Assembly (NCBI GenBank): GCA_035574315.1 | Contig: DATLYW010000029.1 | Location: 62,001 to 126,000 of the forward strand | Source of the DNA: Candidatus Zixiibacteriota bacterium | GTDB taxonomy: Bacteria > Desulfobacterota > Binatia > UBA9968 | Direction: 5' to 3' | Length of the DNA stretch: 64,000 bases | Shown here: positions 48,052 to 57,338 of the stretch, piece by piece | Numbering within the stretch: the stretch's first letter is position 1 | Layout of the letters: the number at the start of each line of letters is the position of its first letter | Notes under the pieces: model-generated | Database searches by the model: none | What the model was told of the DNA's origin: nothing | The model's input: the letters and a program-made list of their open reading frames with translations, nothing else | Program-made: the position numbers and the translations under genes

Positions 48052-48984
48052 ATGAAAGGGACGGTTCGGCTTCTTTTGCCCCTGGTCTGGCTGGCGGCGG
48101 CCGGCGCCTCGGCGCCGGTCCGGATGACGCCGGTGAAAGTGACCGACGGCGTCTACATGTTCGAGCACTCCCGCGGGTCGGGAAACTCGACCGTGGTGAT
48201 CACGGACGACGGCGTGCTCGTGCTCGACTTTCACATCGACAACGCCGACCAGACGCTGGCGGGCATCCGCAAATTGACGGACAAGAAGGTGCGGTACCTG
48301 ATCTCTTCCCACAGCGCCGGCGACCATTCTTCGGGCGCCTGGCATTTCCGCGAGGACCGGCCGATCTACATCGCGACCAGGAACCAGGCCAGAGACCTCT
48401 TCATGCAGGAAGGCAGGGAGTTCGAGCAGCGCAAGAGCTCGAACGATCCGCGGTACGCCGCCTACCGCAAGGGAGAGCTGGTGCGGCCCGACATCGCCTT
48501 CGACGGCAGCATGACGCTCTACTTCGGAGGGCTCACCTTCCAGATCACGGCCGAAGGCCGGGGCCACAGCACCGGCGATCTCACCGTCTACATCCCGCAG
48601 AAGCGCGTGATGCTGATGGGCGACCTCCTCGACACGGAAATCCATCCCGGTCAAGGCGAGTCGGGAGAGATCTTTTACTCGAACGTCCAGGGCTGGATCG
48701 ACATTCTCGACCGGATCATGGCCCGCAACCTGCCGGTGGACACGTACGTTCCCGGCCACGGGCCGGTGCACGTCGGCCGCGGCGTCCGGGACCTCGAGGA
48801 GCAAAAGCGCTATTTCATCGTGATGCGCGACGAGGTCGCCAGGATGGTGCGGGCGGGAAAGACGCTGGAGCAGATCGAAAAGGAATTCAAGGTGCCGCAG
48901 GAATTCGCCCATTACAAGAGGCCGGAGCGGCTGCGCAGCTTCCTGAAGCTGTTCTATCACCAGCTGCTCGAGCAGGGCTATTGA
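48052..48984 (+). CDS. Exported MBL-fold hydrolase with a modified metal motif
   Basis: The 310-residue product has a short signal peptide (LLLPLVWLAAAGASA), so it is probably periplasmic. The MBL core shows SSHSAGDHSSG where HxHxDH is expected: the second His is Ala. Other ligands appear in GRGHSTGDLTV, LMGDLLDTEIHPG and PGHGPVHVG. The C-terminal ~70 residues are helical. It starts 22 bp after the lyase gene with a GGAGG ribosome site and is likely co-transcribed. Function unknown. Confidence 0.8.
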   Translation: MKGTVRLLLPLVWLAAAGASAPVRMTPVKVTDGVYMFEHSRGSGNSTVVITDDGVLVLDFHIDNADQTLAGIRKLTDKKVRYLISSHSAGDHSSGAWHFREDRPIYIATRNQARDLFMQEGREFEQRKSSNDPRYAAYRKGELVRPDIAFDGSMTLYFGGLTFQITAEGRGHSTGDLTVYIPQKRVMLMGDLLDTEIHPGQGESGEIFYSNVQGWIDILDRIMARNLPVDTYVPGHGPVHVGRGVRDLEEQKRYFIVMRDEVARMVRAGKTLEQIEKEFKVPQEFAHYKRPERLRSFLKLFYHQLLEQGY

Positions 48985-49032
48985 ACCCGCGGGAGCGCGG
49001 ACCCTGCGGTGCATCGCAAGGAGGAGCTTCGA

Positions 49033-50196
49033 ATGGGATCGACCGAGGAGTTCACCGCCAGGTGGACATCGACCGAAAGAAGACCGAGACCCGGACAGAG
49101 CGGTCGCAACAACGTCGGGCCGCGATCTCCGCGTGCCGGTGAGCTCGTCAACGGCTTTTGCGCCTTGATTCTGGCGGTGACCTGCTCCAGCGCGGCCTGG
49201 GCGCAGGGCGGGCGGCCCGCGAAAGCCGCCGACCTCGCCGCCTACGACCGGCCGGACCGGGAGCAGGTGCTCTATGCCGGAGCCAGGAACGAGGGCAAGG
49301 TCACGTGGTACACCTCCCTGGCGGGCGGATCCTACAAGGAGCTGGCGGCGACGTTCGAGAAAAAGTACCCCGGGGTCAAGGTGGAGGCCTACCGGGCCAC
49401 GAGCCAGGAGCTGACCGCAAGGGTCGTGACCGAAAGCCAGGCCCGCCGCTTCATCGTCGATACGATCGAGTCCACGATTCCCCTGCTGCGTTTCATGCTC
49501 GACAACAGGCTCTTGCTGCCCTATTTCTCGCCGCCGCTTTCCAGGTATCCCGACTTCAGCAAACAGCCCGCCGCCAGGAAAGGTCTGGTCTACTGGGCCA
49601 TCGACCGCGAATCGCACATCGTTCTCTCCTACAACAAGAAATCGATTCCCGCCGACGCCGTCCCCAAAAACTACGAGGGGCTCCTGAACCCGCGCCTCAA
49701 GGACAAGATCGGCCTCGCGGGCTCGGACACCGGGACGCGGACCATCGGCGCGATGCTCAAGTTCAAGGGCGAAGAGTTCCTGCAGAGGCTCAAGGCGCAA
49801 AACCCGGCGATCCACAACGTCTCCGGGCGCGCGCTCCTGGACATGGTGATCTCGGGCGAGGTGGGGCTGTCGCCGACGACGTTCCGCAACCACGCGGAAG
49901 TCTCCATCGCCGAAGGGGCGCCGATCGCCTGGGTGCCGATGGATGTCGTGCCGACGAACTCGGGCTCGACGGCCGTCGCCGCCCAGCCGCCTCATCCGCA
50001 CGCCGCCCTGCTCTTCGCCGACTTCATCCTCGGGGCCGACGGCCAGAAGGTGCTCGCCAAATACCAGTACGGCAATCCCACGCAGGACTACGGCTTCAAG
50101 CGCTGGTACCCGGACCAGGAAGGCAGGACCACGGAGGAGTACGAGAAGCTCGACGCCCGCTGGGAGAAGCTGCTGAGAGAGCTCGGGCGAAAGTAG
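49033..50196 (+). CDS. Substrate-binding protein, ABC importer type, with extended N-terminus
   Basis: The 387-residue product has a binding-protein fold: EGKVTWYTSLAGGSYKELAATFEKKYPGVK, SYNKKSIPADAVPKNYEGLLNP, AALLFADFILGADGQKVLAKY. A polar ~37-residue leader precedes the hydrophobic stretch GFCALILAVTCSSAAWAQ, so the signal peptide is unusually long, or the start lies later than ATG 49033. That start has AAGGAGGAG 6 bp upstream. No permease or ATPase gene is adjacent; the 31031-33875 importer is the nearest candidate partner. Confidence 0.82.
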   Translation: MGSTEEFTARWTSTERRPRPGQSGRNNVGPRSPRAGELVNGFCALILAVTCSSAAWAQGGRPAKAADLAAYDRPDREQVLYAGARNEGKVTWYTSLAGGSYKELAATFEKKYPGVKVEAYRATSQELTARVVTESQARRFIVDTIESTIPLLRFMLDNRLLLPYFSPPLSRYPDFSKQPAARKGLVYWAIDRESHIVLSYNKKSIPADAVPKNYEGLLNPRLKDKIGLAGSDTGTRTIGAMLKFKGEEFLQRLKAQNPAIHNVSGRALLDMVISGEVGLSPTTFRNHAEVSIAEGAPIAWVPMDVVPTNSGSTAVAAQPPHPHAALLFADFILGADGQKVLAKYQYGNPTQDYGFKRWYPDQEGRTTEEYEKLDARWEKLLRELGRK

Positions 50197-50263
50197 CGCC
50201 GGAGAGCCCGGACGGCCGAAGCCGGCCGCGTCCGAACGCTCCGGTGCGGACAGGAGACTTGCC

Positions 50264-51733
50264 ATGCGGACAGGCTCGTATATCGACGGCAAGTGGTTTC
50301 ATCCGAAAAGCGAGCGCCTGATTCGAAACGTCAACCCGGCCGACCCGGACGACGTGATCGCCGAGTTCCCGGCCGCCACCGCCGAGGACGTCGAGCGCGC
50401 CGTCGCGGCCGCTCAGGCCGCCTGGAGACCATGGAAGAAGACTCCGGGGCCGGAGCGCGGCCGCGTGCTCTGGCGCGCCGCGGACATCGCCCGCCGGCGC
50501 GCCGACGAGATCGCGCGCGTGCTCACCCGCGAGGAAGGAAAGATTCTGAAGGAAGCCAGGGGCGAGGTGCTGAAGGGGATCTCGCTCCTCGAGTTCTACG
50601 CGGGCGAGGGCTTCCGGATGCACGGCAAGACCCTTCCCTCGGAAGCCCGCGACTGCTTCACCTACACGATTCGCCGGCCGCTCGGCGCCGTCGGGCTGAT
50701 CTCTCCCTGGAATTTCCCGTGGGCGATCCCCGTCTGGAAGTCCGCGCCCGCGCTGGTCGCGGGAAACACGGTGGTTTTCAAGCCCGCGGAGCTGACGCCC
50801 GCCACCGCGGCGCTCCTGACGGAGATCTACGAGGAAGCCGGCGTGCCGCCGGGCGTGTTCAACATGGTCGTCGGCTCCGGCTCGGTGGTCGGCGAAGCGA
50901 TGGTCGGCTCGCCGGCCCTGCGCGCGATCTCGTTCACCGGCTCCAACGAGGTGGGAGCCGCCCTCTACGCCAAGGCGGCGCGCCGGGGAGCCAAAGTGAC
51001 CTGCGAAATGGGCGGCAAGAACGCGGTGATCGTCATGCCGGACGCCGATCTCGACAAGGCGGCCGCCGCGATCCACGGCGGGGCTTTCGGCTCGACCGGA
51101 CAGCGCTGCACGGCGACCTCGCGCGTCATCGCCGCGCCGGAGATCAAGCAACGGCTGGTCGAGCGCCTCGCCGAGGGCGCTCGCGCGATCAAGATCGGGC
51201 CCGGGCTGGACGAGAACGTCGACATGGGGCCGGCCGTCGACGCGAAGCAGTACCGGACCGATCTCGACTACATCGAGATCGGCCGGCGCGAGGGAGCCCG
51301 GCTCGTCCTCGGCGGCAAGAGGCCGGAGCACCTGCCGAAGGGCTACTTCGTCGAGCCGACGATCTTCGACGACGTCGCGCCGGCGATGCGCATCTTCAAG
51401 GAGGAGATCTTCGGCCCCGTGCTCTGCGTTACCGCCGCCCGGAACCTCGAAGAAGCCCTGGCCTGCGCCAACGCGGTCGACTACGGCCTCACCGCCTCGA
51501 TCTTCACCGAGAACGTCGATACGATCATGAACTTCGTCGAGGAGGTCGAGACCGGAATGGTCCACGTGAACGAGCCGACCATCGGCGGCGAGGCGCAGCT
51601 GCCGTTCGGCGGCACCAAGGCGACGGGAGTAGGCGAGCGTGAGATGGCGGAAGAAGGGCTGAACTTCTTCACCGAGCTGAAAACCGTCTTCATCAACTAC
51701 TCGGGCAAGGCCGAGCGGCTGATGATCCGGTAA
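50264..51733 (+). CDS. Aldehyde dehydrogenase (NAD(P)-dependent)
   Basis: The 489-residue enzyme has the classical ALDH set: [44 protein letters not shown], the catalytic Glu in [11 protein letters not shown] and the catalytic Cys in [12 protein letters not shown]. It also has [20 protein letters not shown] near the end. Semialdehyde dehydrogenases of the alpha-ketoglutaric/succinic type are close in pattern, but the substrate is not fixed. AGGAG precedes the ATG. Confidence 0.9.
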   Translation: MRTGSYIDGKWFHPKSERLIRNVNPADPDDVIAEFPAATAEDVERAVAAAQAAWRPWKKTPGPERGRVLWRAADIARRRADEIARVLTREEGKILKEARGEVLKGISLLEFYAGEGFRMHGKTLPSEARDCFTYTIRRPLGAVGLISPWNFPWAIPVWKSAPALVAGNTVVFKPAELTPATAALLTEIYEEAGVPPGVFNMVVGSGSVVGEAMVGSPALRAISFTGSNEVGAALYAKAARRGAKVTCEMGGKNAVIVMPDADLDKAAAAIHGGAFGSTGQRCTATSRVIAAPEIKQRLVERLAEGARAIKIGPGLDENVDMGPAVDAKQYRTDLDYIEIGRREGARLVLGGKRPEHLPKGYFVEPTIFDDVAPAMRIFKEEIFGPVLCVTAARNLEEALACANAVDYGLTASIFTENVDTIMNFVEEVETGMVHVNEPTIGGEAQLPFGGTKATGVGEREMAEEGLNFFTELKTVFINYSGKAERLMIR

Positions 51734-51739
51734 GGAACG

Positions 51740-52129
51740 TCACCGCTTCTCCTTCTCCACCGGGGCGGCCCCGACCCAGTGGCCGACGTCGACGACGATG
51801 CCCTCGGGCCCCACGAACTTGTCCTCGTAGTAAGCCGTACCGAGGTTGACGGTTCCGGCCTTCCTCGCGCCGGCCGCCTCCATCATCGAGGCCGTCTCCC
51901 CGTCGTCCTCCGGAGTGAATCCGATGTGATCGATCCCGGCCCGCCTCGTTTCCCCATCCCGCAGGCCGGCGTCGAGCGGCAGGACCGTGATGTTGACCGT
52001 GCCGTCGGACAGATCGACGGCGTTGTTCGCCCGCTTCTGGCAGAGGGTCATCCCGAGAGCCTCGACGAAGAACTTCGCCATGCCGTCGACGTCGGCGGCG
52101 CGATAAGCGATGTGCCTTATTTTCGCCAT
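51740..52129 (-). CDS. VOC-family (glyoxalase/dioxygenase fold) protein
   Basis: The 129-residue product has two beta-alpha-beta-beta-beta units: IRHIAYRAADVDGMAKFFVEALGM with the first metal His, and GIDHIGFTPEDD, then EGIVVDVGHWVG. The conserved His/Glu metal positions are visible (H5, H74 region). Size fits lactoylglutathione lyase-like or metal-dependent isomerase proteins. ATG 52129 (MAKIRHIAY) has GGAGA upstream and starts 40 bp after the flavin reductase stop, so the two probably share a transcript. Confidence 0.82.
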   Translation of the reverse strand: MAKIRHIAYRAADVDGMAKFFVEALGMTLCQKRANNAVDLSDGTVNITVLPLDAGLRDGETRRAGIDHIGFTPEDDGETASMMEAAGARKAGTVNLGTAYYEDKFVGPEGIVVDVGHWVGAAPVEKEKR

Positions 52130-52169
52130 CTCTTTCTCCTTCGGCCGCAACGAGGCCCGGCCGGATCGA

Positions 52170-52673
52170 TCAGCCGCCGTAGAAGACCTTGTCGCCGAGA
52201 TCTTTGAGCGTCAGCGTAAGATCGTCCGGGCGGCCCGCGGGCAGCGCCTGCACGCCCGCATCCTGCACCTCGCCGACGAAGATCGAGTGGTCGCCCCGCT
52301 CCACCGTCTCGACGAGCCGGCACTCGACGAAGGCCGGCGCGCTTTCGAGAATCGGAGCCCCCAGCACCCCTTTCCGGAACGGCTCTCCGCCGATCCGGTT
52401 CCCCTCGCGTTCGAGCGGCTTGAAAAAGGTGAACGCCTGGCTCTTTTGATCCTTGCCCAGGACGTTCAGCGCAAAGATCCCGGTTTCCTTGATGATGGCG
52501 TGCGCCCCGGAGTCCGCCTTGACTCCGACCACCACCAGCGGCGGTTGAAACGCCGTCTGCGTCACCCAGTTGACCGTCGAGGCCGCCACCCTTCCGTCGG
52601 GGCTTTCCGCCGTGAGGACGTACAGCCCGTACGGGATCATTCTCAGCGCCGTTTTTTTGGCTTCCGCATCCAT
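52170..52673 (-). CDS. Flavin reductase family protein
   Basis: The 167-residue product resembles the small component of two-component monooxygenases (HpaC-like): LRMIPYGLYVLTAES, VAASTVNWVTQTAFQPPLVVV, GIFALNVLGKDQKSQAF and GDHSIFVGEVQDA. The FMN/FAD-binding fold pattern matches throughout. Its monooxygenase partner is not obvious in the window; the LLM protein at 35703 is distant. It is transcribed with the VOC gene. Confidence 0.85.
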   Translation of the reverse strand: MDAEAKKTALRMIPYGLYVLTAESPDGRVAASTVNWVTQTAFQPPLVVVGVKADSGAHAIIKETGIFALNVLGKDQKSQAFTFFKPLEREGNRIGGEPFRKGVLGAPILESAPAFVECRLVETVERGDHSIFVGEVQDAGVQALPAGRPDDLTLTLKDLGDKVFYGG

Positions 52674-52730
52674 TGCTCGTCCTTTCTATTCGCCCCGGCG
52701 GCCGTTTCCGCCGCGGGCGACGCGCCGATT

Positions 52731-53327
52731 CTATGAGACCGGACGGGATTGTGCAAGCGCCGGAAGGCGAAACGCCAGGATCGCATAGCGCCTCGGTCCG
52801 ACCTCGAACCCGCCGACCTCCGCCATCCCCAGACCGGCGCGGTGAGCGGCGAGCGAATGGGGATTGTCGCGCGCGACGAAGGCGACGCCGACGTCGAAAC
52901 GACCGGCGAGGTCTCGCTTCTGCGCCTCGTAGAGAGCGCGTAAAACCCCCGAGCCCCGGTGCTCCCTGGCGACGCAAACCGGGCCGTAGACGTAAGTGCG
53001 ATAATCGCGCAGCAACTTTCCCTCCAGCTCGGCCCGATCGTAGCACTCGAACATGCGCGCCAGCACGGGCGAGCCGTGATCGAATTCGTTGCGAAACGCG
53101 CAGACGTAGCCGGCGAGACCCCCGGGAGCCACGGCCACGACGATTCCCAGATCGGCCGCCATCGCCGCGATTTGCTCTTCCGTGAACTCGGCCGAGAGAA
53201 ACCCCTGGGCGCGCTCTTCCGGCGGGAGGTTCTCGACGTAGTTCGCCGACTGCAGCCGCAGGATCGCCGGAAAGTCGGCCGGCTCCGCGCGCCGCAGGAT
53301 CAGGTCGGGCAGGTTCCCGGACGTCAT
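52731..53327 (-). CDS. GNAT acetyltransferase
   Basis: The 198-residue product has the N-acetyltransferase pattern: ILRRAEPADFPAILRLQ at the start, and PVCVAREHRGSGVLRALYEAQK, with the acetyl-CoA-binding R-x-x-G-x-G/A-like loop. A C-terminal strand VGVAFVARDNPHSLAAHRAGLGM follows. Substrate unknown. The ATG at 53327 overlaps the upstream membrane-protein stop by 4 bp (ATGA), so the pair is translationally coupled. Confidence 0.82.
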   Translation of the reverse strand: MTSGNLPDLILRRAEPADFPAILRLQSANYVENLPPEERAQGFLSAEFTEEQIAAMAADLGIVVAVAPGGLAGYVCAFRNEFDHGSPVLARMFECYDRAELEGKLLRDYRTYVYGPVCVAREHRGSGVLRALYEAQKRDLAGRFDVGVAFVARDNPHSLAAHRAGLGMAEVGGFEVGPRRYAILAFRLPALAQSRPVS

Positions 53328-53839
53328 GCGCCGCCCCCTGTGCCCTCCCCCGGGGGATAGAAACTTTTCAGTCCTTCCGCGGCATAGCCGCCCAGGGCGC
53401 CGGCGGGAATTGCGGCGAGATAGGCGAGGGTCGAGTACCACTGGGGAAGATCCGATTGATCGAAGCCCGCGAGCTGCATCAGAGCGCCGACCAGGATGGA
53501 TCCGACGCCCACCAGGGCGCCGTGCTTGATTTCGAGCTGGCCCGCCCTGCGCGCGGCATAGTAGCCGCCGATCGCCGTGCCGAGCGCGCCGATCACCAGC
53601 GAGGCGATCAGACCTTCCTGGGTGGCCCAGAATTCCGCGGCCGCCTCTTCGGAAAATCCGCCCTTCTCGGCGGCCTTCTCGGCCACGACGTAGAAAAGGT
53701 AAGCCCCGGCAAGCACGTAGGTCGCCACGATGTCGACGACGATCCCCGCGATGATCGGAACGATCTTGACGCCGGAGAAAAAACCGGCGGGCTCGATGGA
53801 CGGCGGCAGAGCTGCCGGAGAACGCTGGTCGTTTTGCAT
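53324..53839 (-). CDS. Membrane protein of unknown function (four helices)
   Basis: The 171-residue protein has four hydrophobic segments (about 27-50, 76-96, 103-124 and 135-155). Small Gly-rich patches occur in them (IGALGTAIGGYYAARRAG, IPAGALGGYAAEGL), suggesting a compact glycine-rich helical bundle. I do not recognise a named family. It heads a two-gene unit with the GNAT gene. The upstream spacer to the HAD gene has no other gene. Confidence 0.7.
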   Translation of the reverse strand: MQNDQRSPAALPPSIEPAGFFSGVKIVPIIAGIVVDIVATYVLAGAYLFYVVAEKAAEKGGFSEEAAAEFWATQEGLIASLVIGALGTAIGGYYAARRAGQLEIKHGALVGVGSILVGALMQLAGFDQSDLPQWYSTLAYLAAIPAGALGGYAAEGLKSFYPPGEGTGGGA

Positions 53840-54094
53840 GGTGCCGCGAGGCTCGAAGGCCTCTCCTCCTCGCTCAGGGGTCGTTGTCCGTCGCCGGAGA
53901 AAAAGCGGGCGCGTTTCGCGGCGAAGCCCGCGCCCGGCGCTCCTTAACCATTGGTCTTTTTCGCCGCGCCGTCAAGCCGCCGGTACGCACAGCCCCGCGT
54001 TTGCCCGCCGCCGGGCGTTGGACTAATATCCATTCGTCGTCCCGAGGCGGCAAGGCACGCCTGTCGCCGAAACCGTCGGGGCGCCCGAGAGCCG

Positions 54095-54811
54095 ATGGCA
54101 GACCCAGGCGAAATCAAAGTCCTCGCGTTCGACGTGTTCGGAACCGTGGTCGACTGGCGCTCCAGCATCATCGCGGAGGGCGAGCGGCTCGGGAAAAGCC
54201 GGGGCCTGTCCGTCGACTGGGCCGCGTTCGCCGACGCCTGGCGGGCGGCCTACCACCCCTCGCTCAAGCGCGTCGCCGACGGCGAGCTGCCGTGGACCAG
54301 ACTCGACGATCTGCACCGCTCTTCCCTGCGCGCTCTCATCGAACGGTTCGGCATCGAAGGGCTCGCCGACGACGAGGTCGAGCATCTCAACCGCGTCTGG
54401 CACCGGCTGAAACCATGGCCGGACGCCGTACCGGGCCTGGTGCGGCTGAAGAGCCGGTTCATCGTCACGACGCTCTCCAACGGCAACATTTCACTGCTCA
54501 CGGAAATGGCCAAGCTGGCCGGCCTGCCGTGGGACTGCATCCTGTCGGCCGAGATCGTCCGCCGCTACAAGCCCCACCCGGAGGTCTATCTGATGGTGCC
54601 GCGCCTGTTCGACCTCGCCCCCGGACAGGTGATGCTGGTCGCCGCCCACGAGCACGATCTGCAAGGGGCGCAAGGACAGGGGCTGAGGACCGCTTTCGTC
54701 CACCGGCCGCTGGAGCACGGCCCGGACCGGCCTTCCTCTCTTCCCCCTCCGGGTCGCTACGACTACGTTGCCCGCGACTTCCTCGACTTGGCGGGACAGC
54801 TGGGGGTTTGA
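54095..54811 (+). CDS. HAD-superfamily haloacid dehalogenase type II-like
   Basis: The 238-residue product has HAD motif I FDVFGTVVDWR (nucleophilic Asp), motif II TTLSNGNISLL, the motif III lysine in IVRRYKPHPEVYL, and a motif IV-like LVAAHEHDLQGAQGQGL where a VGDxxxD would be usual. It fits L-2-haloacid dehalogenase (HAD type II) relatives by length and spacing. The enzyme could hydrolyse a halo- or phospho-compound; which one is unknown. ATG 54095 gives the normal start. Confidence 0.85.
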   Translation: MADPGEIKVLAFDVFGTVVDWRSSIIAEGERLGKSRGLSVDWAAFADAWRAAYHPSLKRVADGELPWTRLDDLHRSSLRALIERFGIEGLADDEVEHLNRVWHRLKPWPDAVPGLVRLKSRFIVTTLSNGNISLLTEMAKLAGLPWDCILSAEIVRRYKPHPEVYLMVPRLFDLAPGQVMLVAAHEHDLQGAQGQGLRTAFVHRPLEHGPDRPSSLPPPGRYDYVARDFLDLAGQLGV

Positions 54812-54850
54812 CGGTTTCCGGCTTCTGTTTCTTTCACCGGGAGCCGGAAA

Positions 54851-56632
54851 CTATCTCATCTGGCAAACCACATCGACCAGCGCCGGCCTTCCTTCCTTCA
54901 CCACCTTCACAGCCTCGCGCAATGTCTTGGTCAGATCCCTGGGCTCCGTGATCGGGCCGGCGCCCCAGCACCCGTAGGTTCTCGCCATCGCGCCGAAGTC
55001 GACTTCGGGGTCCTCGATGCGGATTCCGACGGTCTTGTTCTCGACCGGCCGGTTGCGTGCGATCGCGATCCGTTCCTGGTGTTCCTCGTCGTTGAAATAG
55101 GACCGGTTGCTGCAGACGACGACCAGCAACGGGATCTTGTGATGGACCGCGGTCCAAAGCCCGCTCACGGTGAAGAGCAGATCGCCGTCGGGCTGAATGT
55201 CGACGCAAAATTTCCCGGACCCCTTGCAGGCCAGCGCCGCGCCGAGCGACGCCGGCAGGCCGTAGCCCAGCCCGCCGCCCTTGTATTTGCCCAGAATCTG
55301 GTTGAAGTTCGTAGCCGGAAGGTACAGATTTTCCTTGCCCTGGGAGCTGCCGTTGGTCAGGACCCAATCCTCGCCCTTGAGCGCTTCGCTCAGCTCGGCG
55401 TAGAGGCGGGTCATGGCGATCGGCCTTTCGTCCCACTTGGCGGATTTCTCCTTTTCGAGCGCCTCCCGCTTCTCGGCGTAGAGTTTCCCCCACTCCGCGC
55501 GCCGCCGGTCGATCTCCCCCTGCAACTTTCCGAGCCGTTCCTTTTCGGCCCTCAGCCTTCGCACCAGCTCGGGAAGGAAAACCGAGGTGTCGGCCAGGAT
55601 CATCAGGTCCGCTTCGCGCAGCTTGTTGAAGTCCGCGGACCAGGCGCGCACGAGGAGATCGTCGAGCGCGACGTTGATGATCTTGGCTCCGGGCGCGAGC
55701 AGAGGCGACGGCCTGCGGTTTCCCTTTTCCTGAACCCGCTTGGTGATCGCCCCTTCCAGGTCCGGAACGTCGAGCGCGAGGAGCAGGTCCGCCTGCGGAA
55801 TCACCTTTTCGTGCTGCCCGGTGAGGTTCAGCGGGTTGTGGACGGGAAAATTGAACCGTCCGAACTGATCGAGCACAGGAGCGGCGAGCAGCTCCGCCAG
55901 CTCGCCCAGCGCCCTGAATCCCGCTTCCCGCCTCCCGACCCAGTCCGCAACGATCACCGGCCGCCTCGCCTCGAGGAGCATCCGCACCGTCTTTTCGAAG
56001 CCTTCCTCGGGCGCTTGGAGCGGCAGCGGCGCCGGGTAGCGGTCGAGGGAGGGGAAGGTGATCTCGCCGTCGAGCCGCTTTTCCTGCACGTCTCCGTCGT
56101 AGCACAGATAGACCGGCCCCTGGGGATCGGTGGTCGCGAGCCTGTAGGCGCGAATGAAGGAATCGGGAATGGCTTCGACGCTCGCCGGCTGATCGTCCCA
56201 TTTGACGAAGTCGCGGACGAGGTTCCCCTGAACCAGTGCCGTATGGACCCAGTCGATCCAGGGACGGCGGTTGGCGGTATCCATGGGCCCGGTGCCCCCC
56301 AAGACGATCACGGGCAGGCGATCGCACCAGGCGTTGTAGATGGCCATCGCCGCATGCTGCAGCCCGACGACGTTGTGTACGGCGGCGGCCATCGGCCTGC
56401 CCTTGGCGCGGGCATAGCCGTGCGCCAGGGCGACCGCGATCTCCTCGTGCGTGCACAGGATGATCTCCGGCGCGTGGTTGCCGCCGTAGTTGACGAGGGA
56501 ATCGTGCAAGCCGCGGAAAGTCGCGCCCGGGTTCAGCGCCACGTACTCGAACTCGAACGCCTTCAACAGGTCCACGATCACGTCGGAGCCCCATTCCGCG
56601 CGGGGCTTTTCGATTTTCTGCGCTCTGGCCAT
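54851..56632 (-). CDS. Thiamine diphosphate-dependent enzyme, acetolactate synthase/benzoylformate decarboxylase-like
   Basis: The 593-residue product has the three-domain ThDP layout. The activating Glu is in CTHEEIAVALAHGYARAKG. The central Rossmann region has PVLDQFGRFNFP. The ThDP/Mg site is GYGLPASLGAALACKGSGKF..DIQPDGDLLFTVSG, then CSNRSYFND. An unusual charged, coiled-coil-like insert at about residues 360-410 (KERLGKLQGEIDRRRAEW) separates the domains. AAAGGAG precedes the ATG. Decarboxylase, ligase or synthase activity cannot be distinguished. Confidence 0.87.
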   Translation of the reverse strand: MARAQKIEKPRAEWGSDVIVDLLKAFEFEYVALNPGATFRGLHDSLVNYGGNHAPEIILCTHEEIAVALAHGYARAKGRPMAAAVHNVVGLQHAAMAIYNAWCDRLPVIVLGGTGPMDTANRRPWIDWVHTALVQGNLVRDFVKWDDQPASVEAIPDSFIRAYRLATTDPQGPVYLCYDGDVQEKRLDGEITFPSLDRYPAPLPLQAPEEGFEKTVRMLLEARRPVIVADWVGRREAGFRALGELAELLAAPVLDQFGRFNFPVHNPLNLTGQHEKVIPQADLLLALDVPDLEGAITKRVQEKGNRRPSPLLAPGAKIINVALDDLLVRAWSADFNKLREADLMILADTSVFLPELVRRLRAEKERLGKLQGEIDRRRAEWGKLYAEKREALEKEKSAKWDERPIAMTRLYAELSEALKGEDWVLTNGSSQGKENLYLPATNFNQILGKYKGGGLGYGLPASLGAALACKGSGKFCVDIQPDGDLLFTVSGLWTAVHHKIPLLVVVCSNRSYFNDEEHQERIAIARNRPVENKTVGIRIEDPEVDFGAMARTYGCWGAGPITEPRDLTKTLREAVKVVKEGRPALVDVVCQMR

Positions 56633-56639
56633 CGTCAGC

Positions 56640-56715
56640 TCCTTTTTATTTTCCGGTTTCCGGTTTTCCTGCCTTCCCGTTGAACTCTGGATAATGCGCC
56701 GGCACTTTTCGTTTC
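56640..56715. repeat. Degenerate CCGGTTTCCGG / GTTGAAC spacer words
   Basis: TTTCCGGTTTCCGGTTTTCC followed by CCGTTGAACTCTGG lies between the ThDP enzyme and the GST. These are the same word families as in repeat copies B and E and in the spacers at 17519 and 61080. No hairpin module is present. Confidence 0.4.
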
Positions 56716-56719
56716 CGCT

Positions 56720-57337
56720 TCACAGCTTCGGGACTTCCATTCCCCGCTGAACCGCCGGGCGCGCGCCGACGGCGTCGAACCATCGCTTCACGTTGGGAAA
56801 ATCCTCGAGCTTCACCTGGTGGATCGGATGGCGCGACACCCACGGGTAGGTCGCGATGTCGGCGATCGAGTACTCGTCGCCGAGAAACTCGTTCGCGGCC
56901 AGATGTCGATCCAGCACCCCGTAGAGCCGGAGGGCCTCCCTGTGAAACCGCTCGATGGCCGCGGGCACCTTCTCCGCTGCGCGAAAGAAGTAGTTCGCCT
57001 GGCCGAAGATCGGACCGACGCCTCCCATCTGGAACATCAGCCACTGGACCACTCGATAGCGGCGGCGCATATCGGTCGGCCACAGCTTCCCCGATTTCTC
57101 CGCGAGATACATCAGAATGGCTCCCGATTCGAACAGCGTCATCGGTCGGCCCCCCGGCCCGTCGCTGTCAACGATCGCCGGAATCTTGTTGTTCGGATTG
57201 ATCGCGAGATACTCGGGCCTGAGCTGCTCTCCCTGCGCGAGGTTGACGGGATGCACCTCGTAAGGCATGCCGATCTCCTCGAGCATGATCGAAACCTTCT
57301 TCCCGTTGGGCGTGCCCCATGTGTAAAGGTGAATCAT
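56720..57337 (-). CDS. Glutathione S-transferase (YfcG/Ure2-like)
   Basis: The 205-residue product has the thioredoxin-like N-domain with the catalytic-side motif YTWGTPNGKKVSIMLEEIGMPY, the glutathione-site NNKIPAIVD and ESGAILMYLAEK, and an all-helical C-domain ending RGMEVPKL. This pattern is that of nu-class/YfcG-type GSTs with disulfide-bond reductase activity. Its ATG follows the MFS stop with one intervening base (TGAGATG), so the genes are coupled. Confidence 0.9.
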   Translation of the reverse strand: MIHLYTWGTPNGKKVSIMLEEIGMPYEVHPVNLAQGEQLRPEYLAINPNNKIPAIVDSDGPGGRPMTLFESGAILMYLAEKSGKLWPTDMRRRYRVVQWLMFQMGGVGPIFGQANYFFRAAEKVPAAIERFHREALRLYGVLDRHLAANEFLGDEYSIADIATYPWVSRHPIHQVKLEDFPNVKRWFDAVGARPAVQRGMEVPKL

Positions 57338-57338
57338 C

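Noticed and set aside
47851-50292. An 813-codon minus-strand frame across the MBL, binding-protein and aldehyde dehydrogenase region
   Set aside because: It overlaps three well-supported plus-strand genes and its translation shows no family signature.
53899-53932. GGGCGCG...CGCGCCC inverted repeat as a terminator
   Set aside because: It lies upstream of both flanking genes (divergent), has a 15-base loop and no U-tract, so a terminator role is not supported.
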